A stretch of DNA of 64,000 nt from Asticcacaulis sp. (GTDB lineage Bacteria > Pseudomonadota > Alphaproteobacteria > Caulobacterales > Caulobacteraceae): assembly GCA_024707255.1 (NCBI GenBank), contig JANQAC010000001.1, forward strand, positions 248,001 through 312,000, read 5' to 3'. Within the stretch, counting starts at the first letter, position 1. Each line of letters starts with the position of its first letter. Below the pieces are notes generated by a model. It ran no database searches. It was not told the DNA's origin and worked only from the letters and a program-made list of their open reading frames with translations. Shown here in pieces: positions 1 to 7,697 of this stretch. The translations under genes were made by a program, and so were the position numbers.

Positions 1-789
1 GGCGGCAGTATGTTTTCAAACAGCAGCACCTGGAATTCACGGCAGTGCGGGCACTGAGCGTAATATTTGCGCTGATCGCCTTCGTCATAGAGCGCCGAGA
101 TGCGGCAATTCGGCAGTTCCTTCGGCGTCGAGGTCCACAGGCATTTGAAATCATCGTGGCCATCGCCGCGCGCGCCTGGCCTGCTTGACGGGATCGCCCC
201 GGTCGCCCGCCTCCTCCGGGTATTCCGAGACTTCATCGCCCCACAGGCGCTTTATCGAGACGCCCTGGAGCCCTTTTGACGAAGACGCCGTCGTGAAAAC
301 GGCGTAGCCGCCGCGGAACTTCTTGAATTTGCCCGTCGAGCCCTTGCCGGAGCGCTCGACAACCTCACAAACCAGCTTCTTGAGTGCCGGCGTAACCTCG
401 ACCGTCGGGTCGAATTTCGTATTGTTGTACTTCGCCAGCTCGTCCAGGCTGGGGAAGATGGCCATGAACGAACACGGATCGTCGCAGATCGTCTGGCCGA
501 GCCAGTTGGTGCCGACCTCGGTCTTGAACAACTGGGCCGAAGCCTTGATGACCACCTCGCCGCACGGATAATCCGCGCTGAGGCATTCCATGGGCTCGAT
601 CGCCAGGGGCGTGGTGTCGTTCGACCACTTGCCGGACCGCGAGGAGCCGGATTCGGCGGCGACTTCCCGCACCTCCTCGGCCCATTGCGCCACATTGCGC
701 GGGATGCGAGGGGCCGAGACAAGCGCCATCGCGCCGAACACGACGACAGCGGCTGATCCCAGCCACTTCATTTTCGCGGATGCGGCCAC
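1..789 (-). CDS. Phage terminase large subunit, GpA-like (partial, frameshifted)
   Basis: This is the ATPase of the DNA-packaging motor. The N-terminal part (positions 789 to about 165) has a Walker-A-like SAQLFKTE at residues 84-91 and a Walker-B-like LWGDEVSEYP at 182-191 with acidic residues 185-186, as in the GpA family. A one-base excess in a CG run near 160-175 ends this frame. The next frame continues as expected for GpA through LWTSTPKELP and a CPHC zinc-type motif (EGDQRKYYAQCPHC) to the window edge. The extreme N-terminus is hydrophobic and unusual, so the true start may be an internal Met (position 771 or 729). It lies 12 bases after the putative small subunit gene. The family call is firm; the frameshift is probably a sequence error. 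Confidence 0.85.
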
Positions 790-801
790 CGAAAGAGGCG
801 C

Positions 802-1419
802 TTAGAAGCCCAGGTCGGCCTGGGTGAAATGATCGTCCCCCAGGTCCATGATTTTCACTACATCGGGCGCCGGCTCAGCCAGTTTCGCGGCAACTTCGCC
901 AAAACGCCCCAGTGTGGCCTCGAACTGATCGGACAGGAAGCGCACCACAGCGGTTTCCCGGTCAGGCGGCAGGTCGAAATGGGCACACAGCTTTTGCGCC
1001 ATCTGCCGGCGATCATTGGAGAATTTCTCCCGCATGGCTTCCACGGCCAGTTGGGCCTGTTGCGCCACGTCCGAGGCCAGAAGCAGTTCGCCGGCCTTTT
1101 TCCGGAATTCCATTTCGGCGTTGAGCGCCGCGAACATGTCCTTGCGGGCCTTGTGACTGGTCGGCTCCGGTATCGGGCCGTTACGCGGCCGGGTTACCGT
1201 CTCAGGTGCGGCCGCGGGCACGAAATCACCCGCCTCCAGGGCGTCCAGTTTCTCCAGGGCCCGGCGGCGCTTATCCTCATTGAGCCGCCCCTCCAGAGCC
1301 TCCAGCGAGGCGCGGGCATCCACCTGCTTGCCATTCATCGAGATCAAGCCGTCGGCGTTGTATTTCGAGACCATGGCCTTCGAAATCCCGCACAGGGTGG
1401 CGAACTCGCTGGAGTTCAT
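802..1419 (-). CDS. Putative phage terminase small subunit / DNA-packaging protein
   Basis: The 205-residue product begins with a helix-turn-helix-like segment (residues 1-45, SEFATLCGISKAMVSKYNADGL) followed by a charged helical region, the layout of Nu1-type small terminase subunits that recognise the packaging site. It sits directly upstream of the GpA-like large subunit on the same strand, the standard small-large order. An AAAGG sequence precedes the ATG by about 8 bases. No enzymatic motif is visible. The call rests on position plus the N-terminal HTH, so a different DNA-binding role is possible. Confidence 0.65.
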   Translation of the reverse strand: MNSSEFATLCGISKAMVSKYNADGLISMNGKQVDARASLEALEGRLNEDKRRRALEKLDALEAGDFVPAAAPETVTRPRNGPIPEPTSHKARKDMFAALNAEMEFRKKAGELLLASDVAQQAQLAVEAMREKFSNDRRQMAQKLCAHFDLPPDRETAVVRFLSDQFEATLGRFGEVAAKLAEPAPDVVKIMDLGDDHFTQADLGF

Positions 1420-1540
1420 GAGGTGTGCCTTTACAGGCCCTTCCTATTCAATTTTCGGGGGTTGTTTCAAGGCTCCGCACGGTTGCCATAAATGGCAATC
1501 CGTGCGCGGGAGACCTCAGAATCACTAAAATAGCCGATTC

Positions 1541-1597
1541 GTTAACACGGTAAACAGCAAATTATTAATTTCGTTAACTCCACGGTCAATTGTTAAC
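1541..1597. repeat. Three GTTAAC palindromes in the AT-rich gap upstream of the terminase genes
   Basis: GTTAAC occurs at 1541-1546, 1573-1578 and 1592-1597, with a related GTCAAC just after 1603, inside an AT-rich island in GC-rich phage DNA. The 284-base gap (1420-1703) has no convincing ORF. The sites could be operator or packaging-related sequences for the adjacent terminase genes. That role is inference from position only. Confidence 0.4.
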
Positions 1598-1703
1598 CGT
1601 TTTCGTCAACTGCCCTACTAAAAAACTCATGCGCTCTGCCGCACCGTATAGCAGGTACTTTTGGGGGAAGGACCCATGAAGCGGCATACGCGACTGATTT
1701 TGT

Positions 1704-2036
1704 TCACCTTTTCTCAGAACCCGCTTTGACCCGCCCGATGGCCATCTCCTGGGCCTGCCACGCCCGGAGTACCGCGATTGCCCGACCTTTGAGCCGCTCG
1801 ACCATCATGGCGGCGGTGGCCAGTTCGCGGGCCGTGACACATAGGGTGTTGCGATAGGCGAGCGGACCGGTGACCGATCGATGCAGGCGGTCGATCTCGC
1901 GTTCGACCTGGTCTACCGGCATACCCACGCCCATGACCGTCAAGACATCCGGATCCGCCGCGGAGGTGCGTTCGACCGGCGTAACCACCCGAGGTGGCGG
2001 CACCCTGCCAAACAGGTCGCCCTGGTCACGCGGCAT
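1704..2036 (-). CDS. Hypothetical phage protein
   Basis: This 110-residue protein has no recognised family. The N-terminal third is proline-rich and the remainder (about residues 40-105) is predicted mainly helical, with many Arg and Ala residues. Its start overlaps the end of the NusG-like gene by 11 bases, so the two are probably translationally coupled. It is the last gene before the AT-rich gap preceding the terminase genes. Confidence 0.6.
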   Translation of the reverse strand: MPRDQGDLFGRVPPPRVVTPVERTSAADPDVLTVMGVGMPVDQVEREIDRLHRSVTGPLAYRNTLCVTARELATAAMMVERLKGRAIAVLRAWQAQEMAIGRVKAGSEKR

Positions 2037-2670
2037 CTGGCGCCCGCCCCTTTTTCTTTTTCGTTGCCTTCTCGATCGCCGAGGCCGAGGCGATCTGCTC
2101 GGCCGTCCGCGTCCGCACCACCCGCGCCAGGCTGACCAGCAGGTGCGACGACCCGCCCATGAAACGCGACAGCAGGCTCAGGCGGCCATTGAGGTGATTG
2201 CACGTCACCACGCCCTGGATCAGCCCGTCGAGCGTCTCGACCTCATCGCCTTCCTTGATCTGATCCCGTGACGGATCGTTCGCATTGACGAAGCGGATAT
2301 ACCCATCCACTTCCTCGGCGCGCAGCCGATCGATCACGGCCTGCCGCACGGCCACCATGAAGCCCCGCTCGATACCGAAGATCGACATCAGCTCGGCCCG
2401 GCCGGGCCGCACCCGGCGCACGAACATGTAGTTCCCGAAGAGCGGTTCGCTGACCATCTGCAGGGTGGTGGCCCGCACCCCGTTGATCATAGGGCGCATT
2501 TGGCGTTGCGTCATCGGCCGGTAGAACTCGAAGCCCTCTGCCTCCAGTTGGCGGATGGTCAGATCATGGACGCATTTGCGGATCCCCATGCGGTACATGA
2601 CGACATGCCAGCAGTCCTGAACGGGGGTCAAGGCCCGGACGAGGGTCGATTGATTGATTTCGGATTTCAT
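2026..2670 (-). CDS. Phage NusG-like transcription elongation/antitermination factor
   Basis: The 214-residue protein has a NusG N-terminal (NGN) domain at about residues 20-110, shown by CWHVVMYRMG, a PLFGNYMFVRR strand and a conserved hydrophobic pattern. A KOW-like segment follows at about 145-175 (IKEGDEVETLDGLIQGVV). A basic Lys-rich tail ends it. NusG and RfaH bind RNA polymerase and change pausing or termination. This prophage copy lies in the leftward operon upstream of the terminase genes, so it may act as an antiterminator for late transcription. The family assignment is fairly firm; the antitermination role is inferred. Confidence 0.75.
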   Translation of the reverse strand: MKSEINQSTLVRALTPVQDCWHVVMYRMGIRKCVHDLTIRQLEAEGFEFYRPMTQRQMRPMINGVRATTLQMVSEPLFGNYMFVRRVRPGRAELMSIFGIERGFMVAVRQAVIDRLRAEEVDGYIRFVNANDPSRDQIKEGDEVETLDGLIQGVVTCNHLNGRLSLLSRFMGGSSHLLVSLARVVRTRTAEQIASASAIEKATKKKKGRAPDAA

Positions 2671-2734
2671 TGGTGGACCTCCCAGCCCAGGGCGTTGACG
2701 CGTGCTCGAATGTTTGAAGCTGTGGCGCCTGGCC

Positions 2735-3388
2735 TTACGGCGGCTTCACCCGAATGCCCCTTAGGGCGGCGCATCCGCTCAGGCGCTCGAAGGCTGTCAT
2801 GCTGGCGGCGACGATACCGCCCATGCCGTCGGGTCGGGCGCTGTCGAGGTAGGAACGGGCAAACGCCTCGCCGTAACGGGGATCATCCACGATCCGCTGG
2901 CGGACGACCGGATCACCGGCCCAGGCCGGAAAATAATCCACAGGAAGCGAAGTCGTGAATTTGCGTCGCCGCGTGTTTTTACGGTTATCTATACTTACAG
3001 GGTTAGTGTGCAAATTTTGCACACGGGAATTTGCCGATTTTGCACACGGGGCTGTGTGCAAATCCTGCACACGGCTGTCCGACTTGTCCACAGCGTCAGG
3101 CACCATTTTGAAGCCATCCTCAAAGGCCAAATGATACCGCGTCGGGCGCTGCTGATAGGTCTCCGGATCGATCGACGTCAGCCGCGTGATCAGCCCCTGC
3201 TGTTCCAGGAATTCCAGGTGCGTGTTAACGCTGCGGCGCGATATTTCGCACTCATCCGCTATGAATTGCTGCGTCGGAAAACAGCCATTGGCAGGGTTGT
3301 GACAATCAGCCAGGCACATCAGGACAAGCTTCTGTGCCGGTGTAAGGCCGCGTTGCCCCCATGCCCAATTGGTCGCTTTATGGCTCAC
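2735..3388 (-). CDS. Phage replication initiator-like protein, HTH_36-type winged helix
   Basis: The N-terminal region (TNWAWGQRGLTPAQKLVLMC onward, about residues 5-75) is a winged-helix domain typical of phage replication initiation proteins. A GTG at 3388 is chosen because an AAGGGGA Shine-Dalgarno lies six bases upstream and SHKATNWAW matches the usual N-terminus. An upstream GTG at 3442 is the alternative. The middle of the protein contains a repeated SRVQ(D/N)LHT peptide encoded by near-palindromic DNA repeats at 3006-3072, which resemble origin iterons inside the gene, as in lambda O. The C-terminal part (about residues 140-217) is unassigned. Confidence 0.7.
   Translation of the reverse strand: MSHKATNWAWGQRGLTPAQKLVLMCLADCHNPANGCFPTQQFIADECEISRRSVNTHLEFLEQQGLITRLTSIDPETYQQRPTRYHLAFEDGFKMVPDAVDKSDSRVQDLHTAPCAKSANSRVQNLHTNPVSIDNRKNTRRRKFTTSLPVDYFPAWAGDPVVRQRIVDDPRYGEAFARSYLDSARPDGMGGIVAASMTAFERLSGCAALRGIRVKPP
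3006..3072. repeat. Iteron-like repeats inside the replication gene (candidate phage origin)
   Basis: Two near-palindromes, GTGTGCAAATTTTGCACAC (3006-3024) and GTGTGCAAATCCTGCACAC (3054-3072), flank a half copy ATTTTGCACAC (3037-3047). The TGCACAC halves are spaced 23 and 25 bases, close to two helical turns. All lie inside the coding frame of the putative initiator and create its SRVQ(D/N)LHT peptide repeats. The arrangement mirrors lambda-type origins located in the O gene. Origin function is inferred. Confidence 0.6.
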
Positions 3389-3490
3389 GCCCAGTCCCCT
3401 TACCCTGCCGTCAGGTGACGGCTTATCGATGGCGGGAAGCACGCCCCCGCCGGTGTCACAGATGATCGGGCAGCCCCTTCCGGGGCCGCC

Positions 3491-3903
3491 CTAGTTGTTC
3501 AGATCGGCCCGGCTCAGCCAGCGCGGCTTCGGCGCGGACATGGCCCTGGGGCGATACCGGAAGGCGCTTTTACGCCCCCGGCGAGTGGGTTTTCGCAGGC
3601 ACGGCGGCACCGGTGGCGGCAGTTCGGCCATCACCGCCCAGCAGGCTTCGGCGAAGCGTGTCAGCGCCCAGAAGGCCGCGGCCGACCCGTCATAGGCCAG
3701 ACCGTCGCGCACCAGGCGCGCAAAGCAGGACTCGGCGTGGCAATGCCCCTCGGGCATGGAAGCGCCCCGGTTGCGATCGCCGCGCACCCCCGGCAGCGTT
3801 TCGCCGCCCGCTGGATGGCCAGCGTCTTCGGCGGCCGCTCACGCAGGCAAAGCGCGATCAGGGCGCTCCAGCGGTCATGATCCTCGGTCGTCAGCGGTTT
3901 CAT
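3491..3903 (-). CDS. Hypothetical phage protein, probably split by a G-run frameshift
   Basis: Two overlapping frames, 3903 to about 3785 (MKPLTTEDHDRW start) and about 3785 to 3491 (containing GHCHAESCFARLVRDG), join into one protein of about 137 residues if one G is added to the G5 run near 3785. Before the run the first frame has normal composition; after it, it turns Ala/Pro/Arg-rich like a shadow frame. The ATG overlaps the stop of the methyltransferase gene (ATGA, 3900-3903). No family is recognised; several Cys and His residues lie in the middle. Two separate genes cannot be excluded. Confidence 0.5.
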
Positions 3904-4625
3904 ATCCGCACATCCTCCCGGCGCTGAAAGCGCTCACGCGAGCCGGGCGGAATGGGCAGCACCAGCGGATGACCGCGATACCCCCGCTGGTAGTGAAACC
4001 AGGCGAATTCGGTGGCCGTGGAGGCTTGAGGGTCGTATCGCCCCAGCACCATCGGCACCCGCTCGATACAGGGCAGGAAGGTCTTGAGGTTGCCGCCAGG
4101 GTTATCGAAATGCAGCCCGTAACGCCCGGTCGAATTGAGGAAGGACAGCCGGCACAGCACGATCACATGATCGGCGAACTGAAGAGCTTTGTTGACGAAG
4201 GCTTCGGCCAGCTTGAAAGGCGGGTTGGTGACCATGGCATCGCATGGCCAGAGCATCAGATCCTCGGCCAGGAAGTCGACGACCCTGAACCCGCACCCAT
4301 GATCATGAATGTCGCTGGCATGGACGAAACAGCCCAGCTCGCGCAAGGTCAGGGCGATATGACCGCGGCCGGCCGCTGGCTCCCAGACCGTCGGGTGCCG
4401 GTTCGGCTCTTTGCCGTCAAACGTGCGGAAATCCACGACACCAGAGGTGACCAGTGTCTCCCACATGGCGCGTACCGCCCAGGGCGGCGTCGGGAAGAAT
4501 TCCAAGCTGTGGTGTAGCGCATTCTGCGCCGCGATATCGGCGCCTGCCACGAAGAGGGTATCCTCGGGCGGCGGCTTATCGAAGCGATCGACGCCTTCCA
4601 TGATATGCGCGGATGGCGTTTTCAT
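3900..4625 (-). CDS. Putative phage adenine-type DNA methyltransferase
   Basis: The 241-residue protein has a Rossmann-type SAM-binding motif VWEPAAGRGH (about residues 79-88), an acidic strand end in ASDIHDHG, and the catalytic motif TNPPF (about residues 133-137), as in N6-adenine methyltransferases. An FFPTPPWAV segment near residue 45 is common in phage orphan methylases. It would transfer a methyl group from SAM to adenine in DNA, protecting phage DNA or marking it for replication. It is coupled to its neighbours by ATGA overlaps at both ends. No restriction partner is seen, so it is probably an orphan enzyme. The target sequence cannot be read from the sequence. Confidence 0.7.
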   Translation of the reverse strand: MKTPSAHIMEGVDRFDKPPPEDTLFVAGADIAAQNALHHSLEFFPTPPWAVRAMWETLVTSGVVDFRTFDGKEPNRHPTVWEPAAGRGHIALTLRELGCFVHASDIHDHGCGFRVVDFLAEDLMLWPCDAMVTNPPFKLAEAFVNKALQFADHVIVLCRLSFLNSTGRYGLHFDNPGGNLKTFLPCIERVPMVLGRYDPQASTATEFAWFHYQRGYRGHPLVLPIPPGSRERFQRREDVRI

Positions 4626-4816
4626 GCCGCCACCTGCCGATCAGGGTCGAGCCAGTCGGCGCAATCCTCGCTGAAATCGTGCGTCATCAGCCCCGGACGG
4701 CTTTCCATGCGGTCGAGCGCTTCGGCGAGGACATCGGCCAGGGTGGCGCGGCGTGGGCAGGCCATAAACCCGCAAAAGGCGGTGCAGACGATGCGGTCGG
4801 TCTCCCCGGCCGTCAT
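4622..4816 (-). CDS. Hypothetical small phage protein
   Basis: The 64-residue product starts at an ATG overlapping the stop of the upstream ParB-like gene (ATGA, 4813-4816) and its stop overlaps the next start (4622-4625). It has two Cys residues in VCTAFCGFMACP and an acidic C-terminus. No family is recognised. Coupling on both sides supports its reality better than its sequence does. Confidence 0.6.
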   Translation of the reverse strand: MTAGETDRIVCTAFCGFMACPRRATLADVLAEALDRMESRPGLMTHDFSEDCADWLDPDRQVAA

Positions 4817-5631
4817 GCGGTCGCCCTCCGTTTGCGCATGTTTTTGAACATGACGGCGGCCATGGCCTTCCACATGGGCTGTTTGTGGCTGAAGGCCAGG
4901 AGCTTGGCGTCACGTTCCAGGGTATCCGGCGCCATCTTGTCGAAGAGCGCACCGATATCCTCCGGCAGCGCACCGAAGTCCTTGCCGTGGACGATTTCCT
5001 CGGCCGCCTTGATGAAGGTCGAGGACACCGGCTCCAGGTCCTTCAGTTGTTCCAGGACAAGCCGTGCCGCTCGCGCGCCGCGCCGGCTGATCAATGCGGA
5101 TATGGCGGCGATCGCGCTGGTATCGCCCGGCTTGCACGCATTGCCCGGTGTGGCGTTCTTCAGGATGCGTATACCGGCTTTCGCGCACACCTGGTCGATC
5201 GTCAGGGCGTCTTCGTCGCCGGCCGCGAGGGCCGAATAGTGCATCTGCGTCGTGGTAATGGCCACCCGATCGCGGTTTTGCCCCACGAAGGCCCTCGCCC
5301 GGTCGGCCTGGCTGGCTGCTTCCACGATGAGAACAGGGATCAGGGAAACGCCCGGATGGGTGGCGGCGGCGATCGCCGTATGCTGGCCGTCCAGAACCTC
5401 GCGCCCGCCCCCTTCGTTAATGGCGACCACGGGCGGCTTGAACCGGGACCACTGCCAGTGGCCGACGATGCGCCGGATGAGGCGGACCGACTTTTCGGAA
5501 AGACCCCGCTGGTAGTCTTCGTCGACCAGCAGGGTCGACGGATCGACCCACTCAATCACCGGGAGGGCGGAATCGATATCATTTGGCACCAGGTCATTAA
5601 GCTGCAGACCGGCAATCGCGCGCTTGGTCAT
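4813..5631 (-). CDS. ParB/sulfiredoxin-like domain phage protein (DUF6551-like)
   Basis: The 272-residue protein has an N-terminal ParB-like domain: a VIEWVDPSTLLVDEDYQR strand-helix start (about residues 25-42) and the motif EVLDGQHTAIAAA (about residues 78-90), which resembles the GxxR/DGxHR loop of ParB-like nucleases and NTPases. The helical C-terminal half has no recognised motif. Related proteins occur in alphaproteobacterial phages. It is coupled to the two-HTH gene upstream and the small gene downstream. Whether it binds or cleaves DNA, or hydrolyses CTP, is unknown. Confidence 0.65.
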   Translation of the reverse strand: MTKRAIAGLQLNDLVPNDIDSALPVIEWVDPSTLLVDEDYQRGLSEKSVRLIRRIVGHWQWSRFKPPVVAINEGGGREVLDGQHTAIAAATHPGVSLIPVLIVEAASQADRARAFVGQNRDRVAITTTQMHYSALAAGDEDALTIDQVCAKAGIRILKNATPGNACKPGDTSAIAAISALISRRGARAARLVLEQLKDLEPVSSTFIKAAEEIVHGKDFGALPEDIGALFDKMAPDTLERDAKLLAFSHKQPMWKAMAAVMFKNMRKRRATA

Positions 5632-6098
5632 GGCGCCACCGCCGTTTCCGCAAGCGTCAGGGCCGCTTCGATCCGCCCCCGCATCCTGGGCGATAGATGA
5701 CCACCGGGAGACAGGGCATTGGCAACGGCTCCCGGCGTCACCCCGACATGGAAGGCGAACTCACGCACCGTCCAGCCCAGGGCCTGGCGGCGCTGGCGGC
5801 ATGTCTCGATGAATTTAGGCGCCGCCGGCGACCGCGCGCCGTCATATCGAAGTCGTTCCCGCTTCCTTTGCAGCGGCGACCGGGCGCTTATCTTGGTTGC
5901 CGAAATGACGCTGGGCCTGAACGTAACGATCGGAAGGTCACGCGCGCCCTGGGCCGGCATATTGGCCCGCTGGTAGGCATTATCGTACTGCATCCGCAGG
6001 CTATGCTCGCTCCGACCGGCAATCCGAGCGGCATCCTGCCAGCGTCCGGCGCGGATCTCGCGCGAAATCACGCGGTCACATTGTGAGTGCACGGTCAT
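5628..6098 (-). CDS. Two-HTH phage DNA-binding protein
   Basis: The 156-residue protein appears to carry two helix-turn-helix segments: an N-terminal one (about residues 14-40, AGRWQDAARIAGRSEHSLRM) and a C-terminal XRE-like one (about residues 103-145, TVREFAFHVGVTPGAVANAL). It is the first gene of the leftward coupled operon. A GGGGAGG sequence sits just upstream of the ATG, and its stop overlaps the ParB-like gene (5628-5631). It may regulate this operon or assist replication; the role is inferred. Confidence 0.6.
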   Translation of the reverse strand: MTVHSQCDRVISREIRAGRWQDAARIAGRSEHSLRMQYDNAYQRANMPAQGARDLPIVTFRPSVISATKISARSPLQRKRERLRYDGARSPAAPKFIETCRQRRQALGWTVREFAFHVGVTPGAVANALSPGGHLSPRMRGRIEAALTLAETAVAP

Positions 6099-6184
6099 TG
6101 GCCTCCCCTATGTGTTGAAAATGGTTGTGCGGGCGCACGGACTCGCGCCACGGTCGCGGCCTGGAAACGTGAAAGGAATTTGAG

Positions 6185-6451
6185 ATGACGACATCGGAGG
6201 CCGAAAAGGCCATCAATGAAAACTTCCAGGCCCTGACTATTCTGGTCGAACACCTTATCGCTGAGAACGCGATGAAAAAGCCAAACCCGCTGGCTTATAT
6301 TCACGAAGCGCGGGAACAAATGAGCGGACCGAATGGAAAGGCTGCGCCCGGCGCTAAAGAAACGATCAAAGGCGTCTATGACAGCCTGGAAACGCGCCTT
6401 AAAGCCGCGCTTGCCGCAGCCGCGGCGGCTCAGGGCAAAACGACTGGCTGA
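6185..6451 (+). CDS. Hypothetical small phage protein
   Basis: This 88-residue, mainly helical protein ends in an Ala-rich tail. An AAGGAA sequence precedes the ATG at a suitable distance. It lies on the plus strand between leftward genes and its 3' end overlaps the end of the 6430-6624 minus gene by about 22 bases. No family is recognised. Confidence 0.5.
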   Translation: MTTSEAEKAINENFQALTILVEHLIAENAMKKPNPLAYIHEAREQMSGPNGKAAPGAKETIKGVYDSLETRLKAALAAAAAAQGKTTG

Positions 6452-6624
6452 AGTGGGATTAGTTCGCCGGGGCCCATTTCCATCAAAAGCCTGATACTTT
6501 CCTCTGCCCGCTCCACGCGCATCCGGTCCTGCTCGATCCGGTCGGCTTCGATCAGCGCCCGGATGCGGTCTTCCTGCTCGGGCGTGAAGGGGGACGGTGC
6601 CCCGCTGTTTGTCGGCTCTGACAT
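6430..6624 (-). CDS. Hypothetical small phage protein
   Basis: The product is 64 residues, with FTPEQEDRIRALIEADRIEQ near the N-terminus predicted as a charged helix. The ATG at 6624 is preferred over an upstream ATG at 6645 because AAGGGA lies before it. It follows the Cro-like gene on the same strand. Function unknown. Confidence 0.45.
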   Translation of the reverse strand: MSEPTNSGAPSPFTPEQEDRIRALIEADRIEQDRMRVERAEESIRLLMEMGPGELIPLQPVVLP

Positions 6625-6672
6625 GGGCGATCCCTTTGCTGTCATGGTTAATTTGAGTCAGATGTGATGAAA

Positions 6673-6969
6673 TCATGGGCGCTCACCCATCAGGCTGAGT
6701 GCCGCCGGTTGTGCGGGTTGGACGGGCGAGCCATTGCCCGGCAGACTGGGGGATATGTCAGGATCGATATCAGACGGTTTAGCTCCGGCTTTTGCTAATT
6801 CTTCCAGAGTGGCGACGCCAGCCTGGCTTATCGCCAGCCAGTACGCCGAGGGTATCACAGACCGCCTCTTGGCCTGCTTTGCAGCCCCTAACGACATCCC
6901 CGTGAGCCTTGCTAAGGCTGCGGCACTACCTATCCGATCCAATATTTCGGTGAAGTCGATGTGTTCCAT
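6673..6969 (-). CDS. Cro-like phage regulator
   Basis: The 98-residue protein has an N-terminal helix-turn-helix (about residues 10-45, SAAALARLTGMSLGAAKQAK) and a proline-rich tail. It is transcribed divergently from the CI-like repressor gene, the position of cro. The promoter at 6978-7006 contains the repressor operator, and the ATG lies only 8 bases after the -10 element with no ribosome-binding site, suggesting a leaderless transcript. It probably competes with the repressor for the GGTAC-type operators. Confidence 0.7.
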   Translation of the reverse strand: MEHIDFTEILDRIGSAAALARLTGMSLGAAKQAKRRSVIPSAYWLAISQAGVATLEELAKAGAKPSDIDPDISPSLPGNGSPVQPAQPAALSLMGERP

Positions 6970-6977
6970 GAACGCAT

Positions 6978-7006
6978 TGGGTACACTTCGTACCGATTCA
7001 CGTCAA
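6978..7006 (-). promoter_or_regulatory. Putative leftward promoter with repressor operator in the spacer
   Basis: On the minus strand TTGACG (7006-7001) and TACCCA (6983-6978) are separated by 17 bases. The spacer contains most of the inverted repeat GGTAC-N5-GTACC (6980-6994). The same layout recurs at 8643-8671. The Cro-like ATG follows 8 bases after TACCCA. Confidence 0.65.
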
Positions 7007-7012
7007 CACCAA

Positions 7013-7043
7013 TTGTACCCAATCACTGGGTACAATTAGTACC
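7013..7043 (+). promoter_or_regulatory. Overlapping operators and leaderless promoter of the CI-like repressor gene
   Basis: GTACCCAATCACTGGGTAC (7015-7033) and GGTACAATTAGTACC (7029-7043) are overlapping inverted repeats abutting the repressor ATG at 7044. TACAAT (7031-7036) is a good -10 element 7 bases before the ATG, while no good -35 is visible, as in lambda PRM. This predicts a leaderless, autoregulated repressor message. Confidence 0.6.
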
Positions 7044-7676
7044 ATGATCAATCCAAAAGACCTTCCCCACCTACGCACACAAGCCGAAAGGCTGAAGTGG
7101 GCGCGTGAGCGATCGCACTCTTCAATGAGAAGCGCCGCAAATGCCTATGGGTGGAATGAAAATACCTACAAGAGCCACGAACAGGGCATTCGGCGTAATG
7201 ACGGATTGGTTGTCGAGGATGCCAAGAAATATGCGCGCGCCTTTAAGGTGCCCGTAGATTGGCTGTTATTAGGTACGACGAAGATGGCTGCCTTGCCTTC
7301 CGTCCCGATAATCGGAAAGGCAGCCGCCGGCATTAATGGCTTTGCGGTCGATGACTATGAGCCGAATACCCACCCGGCACTTGACCTTTATCAGTTTGAA
7401 GATGCGGTCGCCGTCCAGGTCGATGGGGATTCCATGCAGCCCCGGTTCAATCATGGTGAGTTGCTTATGTTCGGCAGAGCAACACAAGACCCAATTCAAC
7501 ATGTCGGCCACGAAGTCCTGACCGAAGTTTCAGATGGCCGCCTACTGATTAAATTGCTTTACCATAACAAATACACAGGCAACTGGGACCTAATCAGCCA
7601 TAATAGCCGATATGAGCCAATTACAGATAAGCAGCTTTTATGGACACGCCCATTCATCGGATTGCTAGTGGCTTAA
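7044..7676 (+). CDS. CI/LexA-type phage repressor
   Basis: The 210-residue protein has an N-terminal XRE helix-turn-helix (about residues 10-65) and a C-terminal S24 peptidase domain. The catalytic Ser is in DGDSMQPRF and the Lys in RLLIKLLYH. The linker contains GKAAAG, a plausible Ala-Gly self-cleavage site. Such repressors maintain lysogeny by blocking early promoters and are inactivated by RecA-stimulated autocleavage. Matching operators overlap its own promoter, the Cro-like promoter and the rightward promoter near 8650. No ribosome-binding site precedes the ATG. Confidence 0.9.
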   Translation: MINPKDLPHLRTQAERLKWARERSHSSMRSAANAYGWNENTYKSHEQGIRRNDGLVVEDAKKYARAFKVPVDWLLLGTTKMAALPSVPIIGKAAAGINGFAVDDYEPNTHPALDLYQFEDAVAVQVDGDSMQPRFNHGELLMFGRATQDPIQHVGHEVLTEVSDGRLLIKLLYHNKYTGNWDLISHNSRYEPITDKQLLWTRPFIGLLVA

Positions 7677-7697
7677 TAAAATCAACTGGGGGAAACT

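Noticed and set aside
1541..1597. CtrA binding site (TTAA-N7-TTAA) in the GTTAAC region
   Set aside because: The spacing between TTAA halves is not seven bases, so a CtrA site is not supported.
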